A DNA stretch of 64,000 nucleotides from Pogona vitticeps (GCF_051106095.1 NC_135786.1:17348501-17412500); one strand, 5' to 3'; shown: positions 22,441-38,311, counted from the first letter of the stretch. A program made the numbers and translations. Notes: generated from the sequence alone by a model not told the origin.

Positions 22441-24790
22441 AGTCAAGATTGGGACAAGATTGATATCCTCTCCTACAGAAAGATGAAAAAAGAAATGGTG
22501 AACCCCACAGCCAGACAAAAACAGAAATTCAACAAATGACAAACAAGCCAACTGAAACCTACACTACATACCTTGCACATGATCATCAACCTATCTGAAT
22601 GCCAACTGTCCCTGGAAGAAACCTCGAAGTTAGCCAAAGGAGGACATTTCACAGTCACACCCAGTAAAATTCCTGTGGAAGACACCATTGCCAACATGGA
22701 ATCAGAATTATATCATTTCCAGAAGAAAAAGCAGGAGAAATAAGACCTGAAGTGACAAGGATCCTACAAAAAGCATAACCGCCAAAAAGCAACGTAACAA
22801 GAAAGGAGAGAAATGCTATCAAGTCCCTAAACTCAGATCCGGACATCATCATTCTGCCAGCAGACAAAGGGTACACCGCAGTAATCATGCAAACAGAAGA
22901 ATACAAGGACAAAATCAGGGAACTTCTAGACCCCACCACCTACAGAAAACTGAAATGGGACCCAACCAACGAAATCACAAAACAAACAAACATGTTGATC
23001 AGGAGTTCCTCACTGCACCCCAATGTCCCTCAATGAATCTGCAAGACAGAAGCTCTCCCAACAAGACTATACGGACTCCCCAAAATCCACAAAAACTCAA
23101 TCCCACTCAGGCCCATTGTAAGTGCCATCGGCTCCCCGACATAGGAATTAGCAAAATACCTACCCACTCTCCTACAGACCCACATTGGACAACTCTCATC
23201 CTACATCAAGGACTCAGGACTTTTCATAAGCAAGATCAGCACCCTAAAACTCAAACTCGGGGACAGACTGATCAGCTTTGAGATAGTATCCCTATTCACC
23301 AAGGTACCAATAAAGGACACTCTGACATTCCTCCAGCAGATCCTTCCAGAAGACATCAAGGCCCTTTTCCAACACTGCCTAATGACCAGCTATTTTCAGT
23401 GGGATAATGAGTTCTATGAACAGACAGATGGAGTAGCCATGGGGAGTCTCCTCAGCCCAGTTATAGCAAACTTCTATAAACAACATTTTGAAAAACAGGC
23501 CATGGTTTAGGCACTCTTCGCACTCACAGTCTGGTTCCACTGTCTGGATGAAACCTTTGCAATGTGGAACCACAGTGAAGAAAAACTGGAAGAATTTCTC
23601 AACCTCTCAGCAGCATCCACCCAAATTTACAGTTCACCATTGAAAAAGAAATAGAGGCCCAACTCCCTTTCTTAGATGTCATGGTCATACGCAAAACTGA
23701 CCTCCTATTGGGACAGAAGGTCTACAGAAAATCCATCCACACAGACCAGTACCTACACAAAAACTCCAAACACCACTCACAAAAAAAAAGATGCATAATC
23801 AAGACACTGGTAGACCGTGCAAATCACAACTGTGAAGTTCAATTTCTCAGCACCAAACTCAACTATCTGAATTGGGGCCTATAGGCAAATGGCTACTCCA
23901 AAAATGAAATCACAAGAGCCATCGAATGAAGAAAACAACACCAAACTGAAGAGGAAAAACAGCCACCCACAAATAAAGTATTTCTGCCATATATCAAAGG
24001 TGTCATGGACCACATGGGGAAGCTTTTGAAAAAACACAACCTTTAAACAGTATTCAAGACCACCACAAAAATACAACAAATGTTATGATCAGCAAAGGAT
24101 AAAAGGGACCTCCTCACCACTGTAGGAGTATACCGGATACCCTGCAGTTGTGGCCAGGTATATATTGGAACCACAAAACACAGCATCCACACCAGAATCA
24201 AAGAACATGAGAGACAATGTAGACTAAAACAACCAGAAAAAATCTGCAGTAGCTGAACATGCCCTAAAACAAGCTGGACATGAAAGTCTATTTCAAAATA
24301 CTGAAGTACTGGACAAAACCAGCAATCATTGTGTTAGACTGCATAGGGAAGCCATTGAAATCCACAAACTCCTGCAGAGCTTCAACAAAAAAGAAGAAAG
24401 TTTAAAACTCAACAAAGCCTGGCTCCCAGCACTGAAAAATACAGCCTGCAAAAGGTCAACGAGCTCTACCCAGCTACAAAGACCAGTGATCATTGCACAC
24501 AAAAGACCAGCTAACGACACCCATCAATCACAGTGACAGATAATCTCTCCCACTTATCACCCACAAAAAAACCATGCTGATCACCACAATCAACCTTTTC
24601 CTGAAAAGGACAAAAGCTGATCCCATGGCTATAAATACGCAACTATCCAAACAAACTGCATGAGAGCACAGACAGTGTTCTGACTCCTGCCCTCTGAAGA
24701 TGCCAGCCGCAGAGACTGGTGAAACGTTAGGAAGAACAACCTCCAGAACATGGCCAAAGAGTCCAAAAAACCCACAACAACCATCATATC
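22441..24790 (+). mobile_element. Penelope-like element, main body (broken)
   Basis: The plus strand encodes, across several breaks, the parts of a Penelope-like protein: a region with 'IILPADKG' (near 22850-22873), the reverse transcriptase core near 23090-23560, a segment with 'PFLDVMVIRKTDLLLGQKVY' (about 23660-23720), and a GIY-YIG nuclease-like domain near 24115-24260 ('RIPCSCGQVYIGTTKHSIH'). It ends in the same non-coding terminus as the inverted arm. Penelope elements typically carry inverted or tandem partial copies at their 5' side, and the arm at 21602 fits this. It is non-functional. Confidence 0.9.
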
Positions 24791-24849
24791 TGGGATACAT
24801 TGGGTTGAAGCAAGCTCTTCAACCCAATACAATACAACTTGTATTTTCC

Positions 24850-26400
24850 TCCTAAGCCTTTAGGGAAGAAACATCTTGGAGACAAACACTGTCTATGCAA
24901 TACACTTTATGGGAGTCTCTATGCCTCACGCATAATCTCTGAAACAAAATTAGAAGTGTCAAAATGTAGGCACTTTTTATTTTCTTTCTCTTTTAGTGGC
25001 CCCAAATTGCCACATCCTGGTTCTGTGTAGTCTCCAGAGGGACCTGGGGGACACATACTTGCCACCAGATCCACAGAGGCTTCCCATCCCTGTTATTGAG
25101 GGCTGCCTCAGTGACATGCAAAGAAGTTTTTATTCTCCCCTTTTATTCTATACTCTTAACTTTATAGCTGGTGCGCTATTTTGAATTGAATTGCAATTGT
25201 TTTAGAATGTTACTGGGGATATTATTACGTGGAATTTTCTGTATGTGTTTTCATCCATCTTGGGACCTTGGAGGATAGAAAAGTATGAAATCCCCAAACA
25301 CTTCCCGCTGGCTTTTTCAACAACTGATACCAGATGCTCTCATTTATGTCAATGGCTGGAAAACATCTTGCATTGGAAGAAGGAATATCACAGACAGGAA
25401 GGACGAGAACAGCCTTGAAATACAACTGTAAACACATCCATTGGCGTTGTCAGTTTTCTTCAGTATCTCTCCTCCTCTTCTCGCACAGCATGTGTTAACG
25501 AAAGGAACTAGCACATCAGCAGGTAACATTTTCAAAAGAAACCACTAGACAGTGCAAGAGAGTATAAGAAGACCAAACCCCTCATGAAAGTGGGAGGACA
25601 CTGGAAAACTCTCTCCCTATTACCTTTATTGAGATCTGGACTTCTCTGTGCTGTATCATCAGGACCCTAAAGCACCTAAAATATAAGCATCTAGACGTAG
25701 CGGTCTTTATCCGATGAAAACGAGATAGAGAAAGGGAGAGAAATTGATGCGTGTATGGCAGCCTACCCCGGGTCACAAAATCTCGTGCAGACCACACTGT
25801 TTCAAAATTGCAGCAGCGTTCACCATCGCTGGGAGCTGTGTTCCCACGACCGCCTCGCTGATCCTGGGGTCCTCATGCTGAGAAGGAAGGGGACCCAGTC
25901 TACCGAGTCAAGTTCCTAAATCCTTGGGGCTCCGTGATCTGACAAGATGGCCCCAAAGCACGGAGAAAGTTATATCTTAAGATGACGGCATAGGAGGATG
26001 CAGGACTCAGAAACGCTTCCAGACACGCGTAGCCTCAGACGGAACCGTCTATCTCTCTGTGTGTGAGAGAGATAGAGAGAAGGGAGGAGAGACTGGGCGT
26101 ACTTCTGCCTGCCATGACGCTGGAAGAGGGAGGGAGGGGAGACTTGGTGGTAAAGAGCGAGGGAACTCCGCGTTTGCAAAGCATCCCGGCGAATGAGCTG
26201 AGCCACAGTGTCTGAGGACAGCCGGTCCGCAGGGCGAGCTTGTGTTGTCAGTCGCTGGACCCGCCCGCTAGATTCCTGCAGGACAAGAGGGAAAGAAGCC
26301 AAGAAGACCGGCATGGAAGGAACCAGGGCTACGTCAAGCGTGTTTATTTCTTCCTGATCTCTCTCACACACACACATACTCTCGCATCAATAATTCACTT
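24850..26400. other. CBLN4 upstream flank
   Basis: No repeat is recognised. GC and CpG content rise from about 25800 towards the CBLN4 promoter. Open frames on both strands (such as 25970-26377 minus, 135 codons) have no domain and probably reflect the rising GC content. Confidence 0.4.
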
Positions 26401-26409
26401 TAGGGCTTT

Positions 26410-29504
<3,095 letters not shown>

Positions 29505-29690
29505 GTCTGAAAACACACCTATTTGGTTGGAAGTCCTACCAAGATCCTTTGTTCATTTAATATTTGAATTTAAAATATTGTTTTTAGCTTTAGTATCATT
29601 TTTTTCAAAAAAATATGTGGTCTGCCTTGGGTCCTTTCTTAGTAGAAAGGTGGGATAAAATATTTTACAAAAAGAATAAAATAAATAAAT
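29505..29690 (+). mobile_element. L2-like LINE 3' tail
   Basis: It carries the same tail as 12149: 'ctgccttgggtcctttctt', then a GGGATAAAA segment and AAATAAAT units. Only the last part of the element is present. Confidence 0.6.
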
Positions 29691-30103
29691 CGTGAGCTTG
29701 TCATGGTAAATCTAAGGTGCCATGCAACCTTATATACCATCTTCCCACTACACTCAGGAGTGAGTTCAATGGGATTTAGTCTCAGCTAAGTATGTAGAAG
29801 ATTTCAGTCTAAAATAGTTTCCTACTGAACTTTCGTATGTGAGTTTAGGACTGAGATGCAGTGGAGGTGGGTAGATGTGAATCATAGATCATAGTGTGTG
29901 GCTGCCAGCAGTGTGCATAAAGGTTACGTGAGTTGGCTCTTAACAAAGACAATGGTAGAACCCCTGCAAATATTTTCTCTGGGCTTCTGCAGAGTAAGAA
30001 ATATGACAGAGCCGCCTTTTGCTATGGCACATCAGTGTAGCATGCAGGTCAGTATGATCTGTCTAGACATGAAGCTGCTTTCATGGAACAATCCTTTTCT
30101 ATT

Positions 30104-30105
30104 AA

Positions 30106-30188
<83 letters not shown>
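30104..30188. repeat. (AAT)n microsatellite, about 28 units
   Basis: A pure trinucleotide array. Poly-Ile and poly-Tyr open frames across it are artefacts. Confidence 0.97.
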
Positions 30189-30189
<1 letters not shown>

Positions 30190-31100
30190 ACCAACAATCC
30201 TGTAAGTATTGGATGTTCAAAGCATGTAGTAGTACTACTACAATTTCTACTGCTGTTGTTGCTATGATCATGATTATGGTTCCATAAATGTAGACAGAAG
30301 ACTCTATGGATACCACACACACGAAATTCAACTCACTCTCAAGACAAACTTACAATATAGAAATGGAGGAGGAGGAGGAGGAAGAAGACTTCTGATTTAG
30401 GTCTAACAGGGCAGTGTTGGAGAGGAGTCCAACTTGATCATATCATCATAACTAAAGGCAAAACAGAACACCATCATAAAGCAATGGAAAAACCAATACA
30501 ATAATAGACGAGAGTAAGCTGTATGAAGTTCAAAGCACATTGCATAAAGGATGTTGTTGAAATCGTTACAACAGCCCTTCAGGCTACATTTTTATTGTCA
30601 CCCACAATATTCCAGATGGAAGAAAATAGCTTGCCTGAAGCCACCTGGGTGATCTTGTGACAGGGATGAGGTCTGAACCAGGGACTAGCTGATTCATTGT
30701 TTTGTTTCTTAGCAGTGTTGCAAATTATTAAGACTTACCCAGTTGGCATTAGCATAAGTAACATTGTAGCAGCTACAGTATTACATTAATATAACGCACT
30801 GACAAGACAACCCTATGTGTGACAACTGAGAAGTAAGTCCAATTGATATTGGTGGGGATTACACTCAGGTAAGTGGGAAATGGAATTTCAACCTGATAGG
30901 AAGAAGAAGCTAAGGTTATCTTCCCAAGAAAGGGTGTAAGCAAGTCTAGTTGTGTGAACTGAACAATTAATTCAACAGGCAACAAATTAAGCCATTAGCA
31001 TCATGGAAAAGGTTTGTGCTGTTTTGATTGCTTGTTTGTTTTTTAAGAATAGTGTTGGAAGGAAGAGAAAGGAGAAAGAGAATCTGCCAGTTTTGCCATA
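30190..31100. other. CBLN4 intron 1, unassigned
   Basis: It contains a short GGA-rich run (about 30365-30390) and a diverged 'gagaagtaagtccaattgat' block near 30828 similar to a common short reptile repeat. Otherwise I see nothing. Confidence 0.35.
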
Positions 31101-31104
31101 AATA

Positions 31105-31550
31105 GTCCCTCTATTTTATTTTAATTTATTATTTATTTTATTTAAACTATTTTTACATCCCTTGAAAAGGACCCAAGGAAGTTTACAACAATTAAAAGTC
31201 AGTATATAAGCTGAAAACACTGAGTATACAATGCTAAATGAATGCAACACTGAAAAACATAAGCAACACCGAAACACATTCAATGTAGTAAGGTACAACA
31301 ATCAATTTTAAAAACCCCACTCAGCAGCCATTCAATCAGATAAAGCTTGCCTGAAGAATAAGATCTTCACCTGATTGCCTGAAGAATAAGATCTTCACCT
31401 GTAGGACAGTAAAGAGTCTAGTCTCCAGTGGCAGGAAGTTCCAGAGTCTGGGAGCAGAAATAAAGAAGGCCATCTCCCAAGTCGCTACCAAGCAGACCTA
31501 TGATTGTGATGGGAATGAGAAAAAGGCCTCTCCTGATTATCTTAACACTG
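31105..31550 (-). mobile_element. L2-like LINE 3' region with a 28-bp tandem duplication
   Basis: The minus strand shows the ORF2 end ('ctcccagactctggaacttc' type, near 31455), the 3' UTR and the tail 'ccttgggtccttttcaaggg' near 31160. Within the ORF end a 28-bp unit starting at 31349 (gcctgaagaataagatcttc...) is repeated once at 31377. Confidence 0.7.
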
Positions 31551-31689
31551 AAGATAATTTTATTTGGCATATTTCTGTAAGAACATACCACCATTCTTAG
31601 CCTCCATACATAAATAGACATAGAGACAGACTCCAGTGGTAGCAATCCTGGATGTAGAGGCTGTCAGGGAGGAAAAAAAAAACAGATCA

Positions 31690-31855
31690 AAGAACAAACA
31701 GATCAAACTCTCCCAGTTGAAAAGACTGATGTAAAAGGAGCATTCAAGAGAAACTTAGACAAACACCTGGCAGATATCTTTCAGTTTGTATTCCTGCATC
31801 GAGCAGACTTGATGGCCTTACCGGCCCCTTCCAACTTCACTATTCTATGATTCTG
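31690..31855 (+). mobile_element. CR1 LINE 3' end
   Basis: It shows the CR1 3' signature: 'acacctggcagatatctttc', 'gcagacttgatggcctta', 'ccttccaacttcactattct', ending in the short ATTCTATG-type repeat near 31842. 5'-truncated. Confidence 0.8.
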
Positions 31856-32652
31856 TGTCTTCTAGTCAAGAATTTTTGTTGTTGTTGTTAGTCGCTTACT
31901 CAGCAATGCTCTCTCAGATCCCCCTGAAGATGAGTGAGAACTGTTTGGTCTGATTCTTGATTAGAACTTTTGAAAGTTCCAGATGTTTTCTTCATAGATG
32001 AAAGAAGAACTTGACATGTTTAAAAATTTTAAATTGAGCAGAAATTTAAGCTAACAACTTTTTTAAATGTGAAGGAATGGCTTAGAACACTTTGTCCTTT
32101 GTTCTATTCTGGCTTTGTCTTTTCAGCCATGTTTCTGGGGCTGAATTAGTGGTGTCAGCATTCCAGTCTTTTCATCACACGCCAGGAAAGGTGGCGTGGT
32201 CTTCCTCAAACTGCGAATATAGGCACCACGTGGGTTTGACTTATATTGGTTGGTGAGAATTTTGCTCAATTTTTTTTGTGAAAAACTGTTTATAATCCAC
32301 AAAATTCACAAAATGCCACAAGTCACAATTCATAAATGGGATGAAAAGAATCTGAGATTTTTTTTTTTTTAAAAAAGCAGAGTATGGAAGATGTGAAAAC
32401 TGGCATTCCTCCATCACTATTCTGCATAAAGAGTTTAACAGAAGCTACCCAAGAAAGGTACCATTATTTTAAAAGGAAAAGAAATTTTTTGGGATAATTG
32501 TAATCGCTTCCTTAGGCCAAAATCAATGTGTCAGAAATCCAAAAGTTGGAGCAGAATCATAATTTTTGACCCTTCACTGTCCCTTTCAGTGCAAGAAACT
32601 GTTTCAGAGAGTTTTCTATCACAGAAGAACAGCTTTGTGTCATATTTTAGGG

Positions 32653-32844
32653 CAGCCATTCTCAATCTCTTCTCTTGTCCATGGCCATAAACACAATATG
32701 AAAGAAATATAAGCTGAATCAGAATAGTGTAAGTTGTATAAGGAATCTTATAAGGTAGTGTGTGAAGAATTGTTCCCAGTCTGTGGCCCCCTTCATATGT
32801 GACAGTCCCCCCGGGGGACATATAGTCCCCATTGAGAATGGCTG
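32653..32844. mobile_element. hAT-like MITE
   Basis: The terminal inverted repeat is CAGCCATTCTCAA on the left and ttgagaatggctg on the right, about 192 bp apart. Flanking 8-mers match only partly (ttttaggg and ctggaggg), so the duplication is eroded or wrongly placed. Confidence 0.6.
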
Positions 32845-33059
32845 CTGGAGGGTGTACGGAGGGCTGCTGGAGGGGAGCTCACTTCCTCTTGAATCTCTGA
32901 GTGGAAGTGCTTCCCCAGTCAATGGGTGCATAATGCTTGCAGACCATTATTTTAACTTAACAGACATGGTTCAGAGAATGGAAAGGGAAGGTCTTCAAAG
33001 GAAGACTGGTGCTTGGAGGTGATGTATTTTAATCATCTTATAGTTTTAAATAAGAAAGT

Positions 33060-33270
33060 TGAAGGTCCACTTCTTTAGCCAGGCTTTTAACAATCATAAC
33101 TGAGTTCCTAAGTGTTGTTTTTAGTTGAGTTTTAAAGGCTTTAAATAACTCAATGTAATTTAATTGCTATTAGAGTTTAATTGCTTTTAATGGATAGTTC
33201 ATTGTGTTTATTATTCTACTTTTTTAACATTGTGAATCACCTTGAATTCCCTTATCAGGAGAAAGGCAGC
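33060..33270 (+). mobile_element. L2/CR1-like LINE 3' UTR and tail
   Basis: AT-rich 3' UTR sequence ends in 'gaatcaccttgaattccctt' and 'gagaaaggcagc', a variant of the L2 tail. It leads directly into the tetranucleotide array at 33271. Confidence 0.55.
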
Positions 33271-33652
<382 letters not shown>

Positions 33653-33659
33653 CATCTAG

Positions 33660-34040
33660 GACTCAGGGTTGAAGAACAGCATTATAAGAAATACTGTGAT
33701 GACAATGATGATCAATGAAATGAGTGATGATTAGCTGCCTGAAGCATTTTTTTCTGCCATGGGAGGAAGCCTTTCCTCGAATTAGTACTCTAATGAGAAG
33801 ACCCTCTCCTCCAGCCACTGGGTATGACTACCAGTTTGATTTTCATTGCTTTTTTAACCTAGTGTCACACCTATACTTGATCTCTTGTTTTACTGACGTA
33901 AAGGCTGTTGTCAGCCCCCTGGATGTCTGTGTTAAGCCCTCCAATAGGCTTGGGTACCATGCCCAAGGCAATGGAAAGATCAGCAGGGGTTCTAGTCAGG
34001 GTTTTCTTTGCACATGGAAGAGATATTTCAAACTTAATAA
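33660..34040. other. CBLN4 intron 1, unassigned
   Basis: No gene or repeat recognised. A 185-codon plus-strand frame (33724-34281) runs through this and the SINE below, without motifs. Confidence 0.35.
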
Positions 34041-34044
34041 CCTC

Positions 34045-34180
34045 GGAACTGCAGAGCTGGAAGGAACCCTATGGATTATCAAGTGCAGCTCCTGTCATGG
34101 AGGCACAGTGGGGAATCGAACTCCCAACCTCTGGCTTCACAACCAGATGCCTAAACAGCTGAGCTATCGAGCAGTTCTTT
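34045..34180 (-). mobile_element. tRNA-derived SINE (family B)
   Basis: Read on the minus strand it begins with 'gatagctcagctgtttaggc' and 'ggttgggagttcgattcccc' (A- and B-box-like). It ends in a CR1-like tail ('ccttccagctctgcagttcc'). Related copies are at 46364 (-) and 59812 (+). Confidence 0.75.
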
Positions 34181-34184
34181 TATC

Positions 34185-34800
34185 TTGGTACCTTTGTTTC
34201 TGTGTGAATCTTCATCTTTCCTTGCCAAGTGCATTAAAGAATAATGAATATTTGAATTACCTGCTTCCTCTCCAACCCTGAAATTTTATACCATCTTTGC
34301 CTGATAAACAGTTCTGGACAATTAAAAAAAAAAACTGTCCTGCTTGCAACATTTTAAAGATACAGTTAAGATATTACTTGACCCAGAACCTCCTTCTGTT
34401 CAGTTGCTCATTTTCAGAGGACCTTAGTTTAAAAGTGTCCTTTGGGAAACTTAAGATGCCAAGCAAGGAGAGATGATAGTCCCAGGATGTGAAATGGGCA
34501 TCACTTTATTATTTAAAGATATGAGCCCAACACGTTTTGTATTGTTTTGTATTTTTAGCCTTCTTCGGGGGCATTGATATTGCACTTATATTGAATTTGT
34601 CTCTGAGGCTTTATGTAGGGACAGTTTCCCACTCCTTTTTGGATAAATGGACCAATGAAACACTTGGAGAAAAAAGTGTCTTCTAGCAGGGCCTGTTTGA
34701 GAACCAACAGAGGACTTTGACCCATTTAGACGAAAGAAAGTTCAGAGTACCATAAAATGATTAAAATAAGAAAAAATGAAAGAGGTCTCTTTGACATTAT
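34185..34800. other. CBLN4 intron 1, unassigned
   Basis: No gene or repeat recognised in this AT-rich stretch. Confidence 0.35.
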
Positions 34801-34807
34801 TAAAGAC

Positions 34808-34950
34808 TCCAGTGGGTCTGGTTATTTCTTGGATGGGAGACCACCAGGTAACCCAAGCGCTCTCCAGATAGGGCTGAGAAAGCATCCTATAAGGAACCGT
34901 GGAAAGTCACTGATAATCTGGATTGACAGTATGGAGCTATCAAGTTCAAA
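34808..34950 (+). mobile_element. 5S-rRNA-derived SINE fragment
   Basis: It contains 'ggttatttcttggatgggag' followed by 'accaccagg', a close match to the 5S rRNA box C region (34828-34842). It then carries a body and an AT-rich tail different from 5S. The 5' 5S half is truncated. It is a SINE3-type remnant and not a 5S gene. Confidence 0.6.
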
Positions 34951-35051
34951 ATCTGCTTAAGAAAATAAATAAGTCTTTAGGTGATTGTAAACACAGAGGT
35001 TTATTGAACAGCATAAATGCTCAGGGAGGTCACAAATGTGAGGCTCTAAAG

Positions 35052-35187
35052 CAGTGGTGTCGAACTGTGGCCCTCCAGATGTTCTTGGACTACAACTCCC
35101 AGAAGCCTTCACCACCACCTCTGCTGGCCAGGATTTCTGGGAGTTGAAGGCCAAGAACATCTGGAGGGCCACAGTTCGACACCACTG
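35052..35187. mobile_element. hAT-type palindromic MITE, intact with 8-bp TSD
   Basis: A 136-bp foldback element with arms 'gtcgaactgtggccctccag' and its complement. CTCTAAAG lies directly outside both ends (35044-35051 and 35188-35195). It shares its core with the 20571 family but has different terminal arm sequence, so it is a second subfamily. Confidence 0.93.
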
Positions 35188-35194
35188 CTCTAAA

Positions 35195-35904
35195 GGATCC
35201 CTAATTATATAAGATGCAGGCCTAAGGGCTTTAAAGGTCAAAGAATCATTTCTTCAAGCAGGTTAGACATGGCTAAGCCCCAATGAAATCTATAAATTTG
35301 ATTGCCCAGATAAAGAATACAGCTTCAAGCCACTTATTTGGAAGTACACACTTCCCTTGAAATCAATGAGGCTCATTTTAAGGCCTGTGTTTAGGACAGC
35401 AGAATAAATTCCATTAAAATCAATAGGGCTTAAAGCGGCCTGACTTTCTCTGGATTGTTCCCATTTGTTACAACAAACCAGGCAAGCATGTGGGAATCTC
35501 ACAGTCGGATGCAGAAAAGGCAAAATGCATGTTTGGAAAAGTCACTACAGGATCTGATTTTTTCTCTCTCTCTTCCTGATTACACCAACAATTCTTTTTG
35601 ATGCCAACCAAATGGGTGTACAAATGGGTGAAAAGTTACATCTACCTAGTTAGCTTTGAGTACATTTCAGTATTCCTCTGCTCATAACAAATTACATAAT
35701 CTATCAGGGAACTTATTGGAAAACAAGAACATCCATGTCTCAGGTAAAGGCAACAGGAAATTTCCCATGGAGGAGGGAAAGGTGTATAGTGATAAACTAG
35801 CACAATTCATTTGCATAGCTAACACCTGAACAACATAGTGTGCCTCTCTGTGTACATTGAGATAATAAACAAAATTGAGGATTTGGAGGAAAGTGTTCCT
35901 GTTG
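35195..35904. other. CBLN4 intron 1, unassigned
   Basis: Mostly unassigned. A block at about 35330-35440 ('ccttgaaatcaatgaggctc') belongs to a common short reptile repeat that I cannot name. Confidence 0.35.
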
Positions 35905-35995
35905 CGAAGACAGGAGCGCCTGCCGTGCTCTGGTCCATGGGGTCACGAAGAGTCAGACACGACTAAATGACTAAACAGCAACAAACAACAACAAA
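35905..35995 (+). mobile_element. BovB LINE 3' end
   Basis: The plus strand reads 'gccgtgctctggtccatggg', 'cacgaagagtcagacacgac' and an AAC-rich tail, the same 3' terminus as the copy ending at 10924. It is truncated to about 90 bp. Confidence 0.85.
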
Positions 35996-36144
35996 AGTCC
36001 CCATGGACACTTGTGTGTGTGTACTAGTCTCATTTGCAGAGAAGAATCAAGCTGGAGTGATGTGGTGGTTAGAATATTGACTAGGACTAGGACACTCATA
36101 GCTGAAGATCCACTCTGCTACAATGCCAAGTTTGGCAGTGGACG

Positions 36145-36915
36145 AAATTGGCAATTATAGGCCCGTCGCCAGTGTTTCTTTCCTAAGCAGGTGGCGTCCG
36201 TGGTCCGAACCGCCTTTTATCATCTTAGGCGGATAGCCCAGCTGTGGCCCTATCTCGATGTGGGGGCCCTCACTACCTTGGTACATGCGCTCATAATCTC
36301 AAGATTAGACCACTGTAATGCGCTCCACGTGGGGCTGCCTTTGAGGCTGCTGCGGAAACTACAGGTGGTGCAGAATGCTGCGGCCAGACTCCTCAGTGGT
36401 GTGAAAAAATTCCAACATATTTCACCCACTCTGGCCGCATTGCATTGGCTGCCCATCCGATTCCGCATCGACTTCAAAGTGTTGATGCTTATGTACAAAG
36501 CCCTAAATGGTTTAGGGCCTCGATACTTGGCGGAACGCCTACTTCCACCAAGTTCTACCCGTGTCACTCGTGCGAGTCAGGAGGTGAGGCTGAGGAGCCT
36601 AACGCCGAGGGAGGCCCAGAAAGAAAAGACAAGAAATCGGGCCTTCTCGGCGGTGGCTCCTCGCCTCTGGAATAACCTTCCACCTGACATTCGCGCGGCT
36701 CCCTCGTTGGGTATTTTAAAAAAACAATTAAAAACACTGATGTTTCGGCAGGCCTTCCCCTCAACCAGTTCCTGATTTTCCCTCTTTTTTCCTCTCTCCT
36801 AGTGTCTGTTCCATCTTGTCCAAAATTTGTCCCCTTTTAAAAATTGTTTTAATTATATTGTATCACACTTGTTGTAAGCCGCCTAGAGTGGTCTTAAGTG
36901 ACTAGATAGGCGGGA
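36145..36915 (+). mobile_element. L2 LINE, 3' part with internal deletion
   Basis: A 194-codon open frame (36191-36775) encodes the L2 ORF2 C-terminal region: 'LTTLVHALIISRLDHCNALH', 'VQNAAARLLSG', 'ISPTLAALHWLPI', 'LMYKALNGLGPRYLAERLL', 'RLWNNLPPDIRAAPS'. Just before it (36145-36187) is sequence encoding the 'NYRPVAS' block, which in the family lies hundreds of codons upstream. The reverse transcriptase core is therefore deleted. The 3' UTR ends in 'ccgcctagagtggtc' and 'taggcgggat' at about 36880-36917. The open frame suggests a young copy. Confidence 0.9.
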
Positions 36916-36917
36916 TA

Positions 36918-36973
<56 letters not shown>

Positions 36974-37003
36974 ATGAATAAATAAATAAATAAATAAATA
37001 AAT
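36916..37003. repeat. (AAAT)n array at the L2 tail
   Basis: About 22 tetranucleotide units extend the L2 3' end directly, with one TGAA variant. Confidence 0.95.
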
Positions 37004-37261
37004 GCTCACTGGATGACAGTGGATCAGTTTCTTTTCATCTGCCTGACGGTGTTCTTGCAGGGATAGCAGCAGAGTGGGTAGAGACTTATATGCTGCTTTG
37101 AGCTTATTTAAAGAAGAGCATGGTATAAATGTAAAAGAAATAAATTGATGATAAGATGGTGGCACTGCTGGTGATGGAGCAGAAGTAGTATTCAGTTGGA
37201 ACTGTGTCCTTCATGTCATATATGCAACAAATGATATGTGCTAACAGAAGTATATGCACAA

Positions 37262-37350
37262 AGAAATGAACACAACAGTAGCTGCCTAGAGTGGTCGCAA
37301 GACCAGATAGGCAAGATATAAATCAAATAAAAATAAATAAATAAATATTA
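37262..37350 (+). mobile_element. L2 tail fragment
   Basis: 'ctgcctagagtggtcgcaag', 'accagataggcaagatata' and AAATAAAT units match the tail of the 36.1-kb L2 copy. Only this last piece is present. Confidence 0.7.
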
Positions 37351-38275
37351 AAATAGTTGTGAAAGGATTTAGGATATACATGTGGAACCAGGCATTTAAA
37401 CTTATGCTTATTTCATTCTTGTTGGTGAGAATGAAACATTCCAAACATTTCCACCCCTCTGAGAGACATTGTAAGAAATTTTGCCTAGTTTTTTTTTTAA
37501 TCGTTTGGCATTTGTAATGGCCAGGTTGGTTGTAGGGTAAAATGAAGCATATTTATAGATCTATTTCTGCTCGGAAGACAAAGTTAATTTTAAAAGTCCC
37601 TAGCATGCAAAACCCTGAATCTAACTCTCTGAAATCTGCCAGGTTTACTTCTTTGTTTAGGGCCCTTTGTTTTTGCTAAATTTCATGTTTATGACTACAA
37701 AATAAAAAATGTCTGTTTTCCAGTGCAAATCAATGAGAGGTTTAGCAGAAGTGAATCAGATCCAGAGCGCAAATCCAATCAAATGGGACACAATTTTTTT
37801 TTCAGATTAAGTTGGAATACATTCCAAAGTCCCTGAATTGGCTTCCAGATCAGATCAGGGGACCCGTACGCACTGTGTGGACACAGGCATGTCGCCTGCT
37901 CAACAGTGACAATCAGCCAGCTTGGAGCTTCACTCCCCCGAGATCATTTGGTCCTCTGGTCTAGCAAATGCATGGCATTTGCAAGTCTGTGATCTGAGGC
38001 ATTTTAGAAACAACGACCTCTGGCCCATGAGGATATACTGTCAGAGGCATTGTATTGTGTCACTGCAATGCTGATAGAAGATCCCACATTTGTGATGTGC
38101 TGCTGACTCAGTAGTGGATATTCAGCATGACACTTTGTTTACGCCTGTCTAGCTACTGTAATGAGGCTGACATCACTACAGTATTGTGCTGGAAATGGAT
38201 TTTAAATATAGGAGCAACCCATTCACTGGAATGAGGTAGCTCACATAGCAAGATTTTTGGTGAAGTAAGGAAACA
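37351..38275. other. CBLN4 intron 1, unassigned
   Basis: No gene or repeat recognised. Confidence 0.35.
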
Positions 38276-38276
38276 T

Positions 38277-38311
<35 letters not shown>

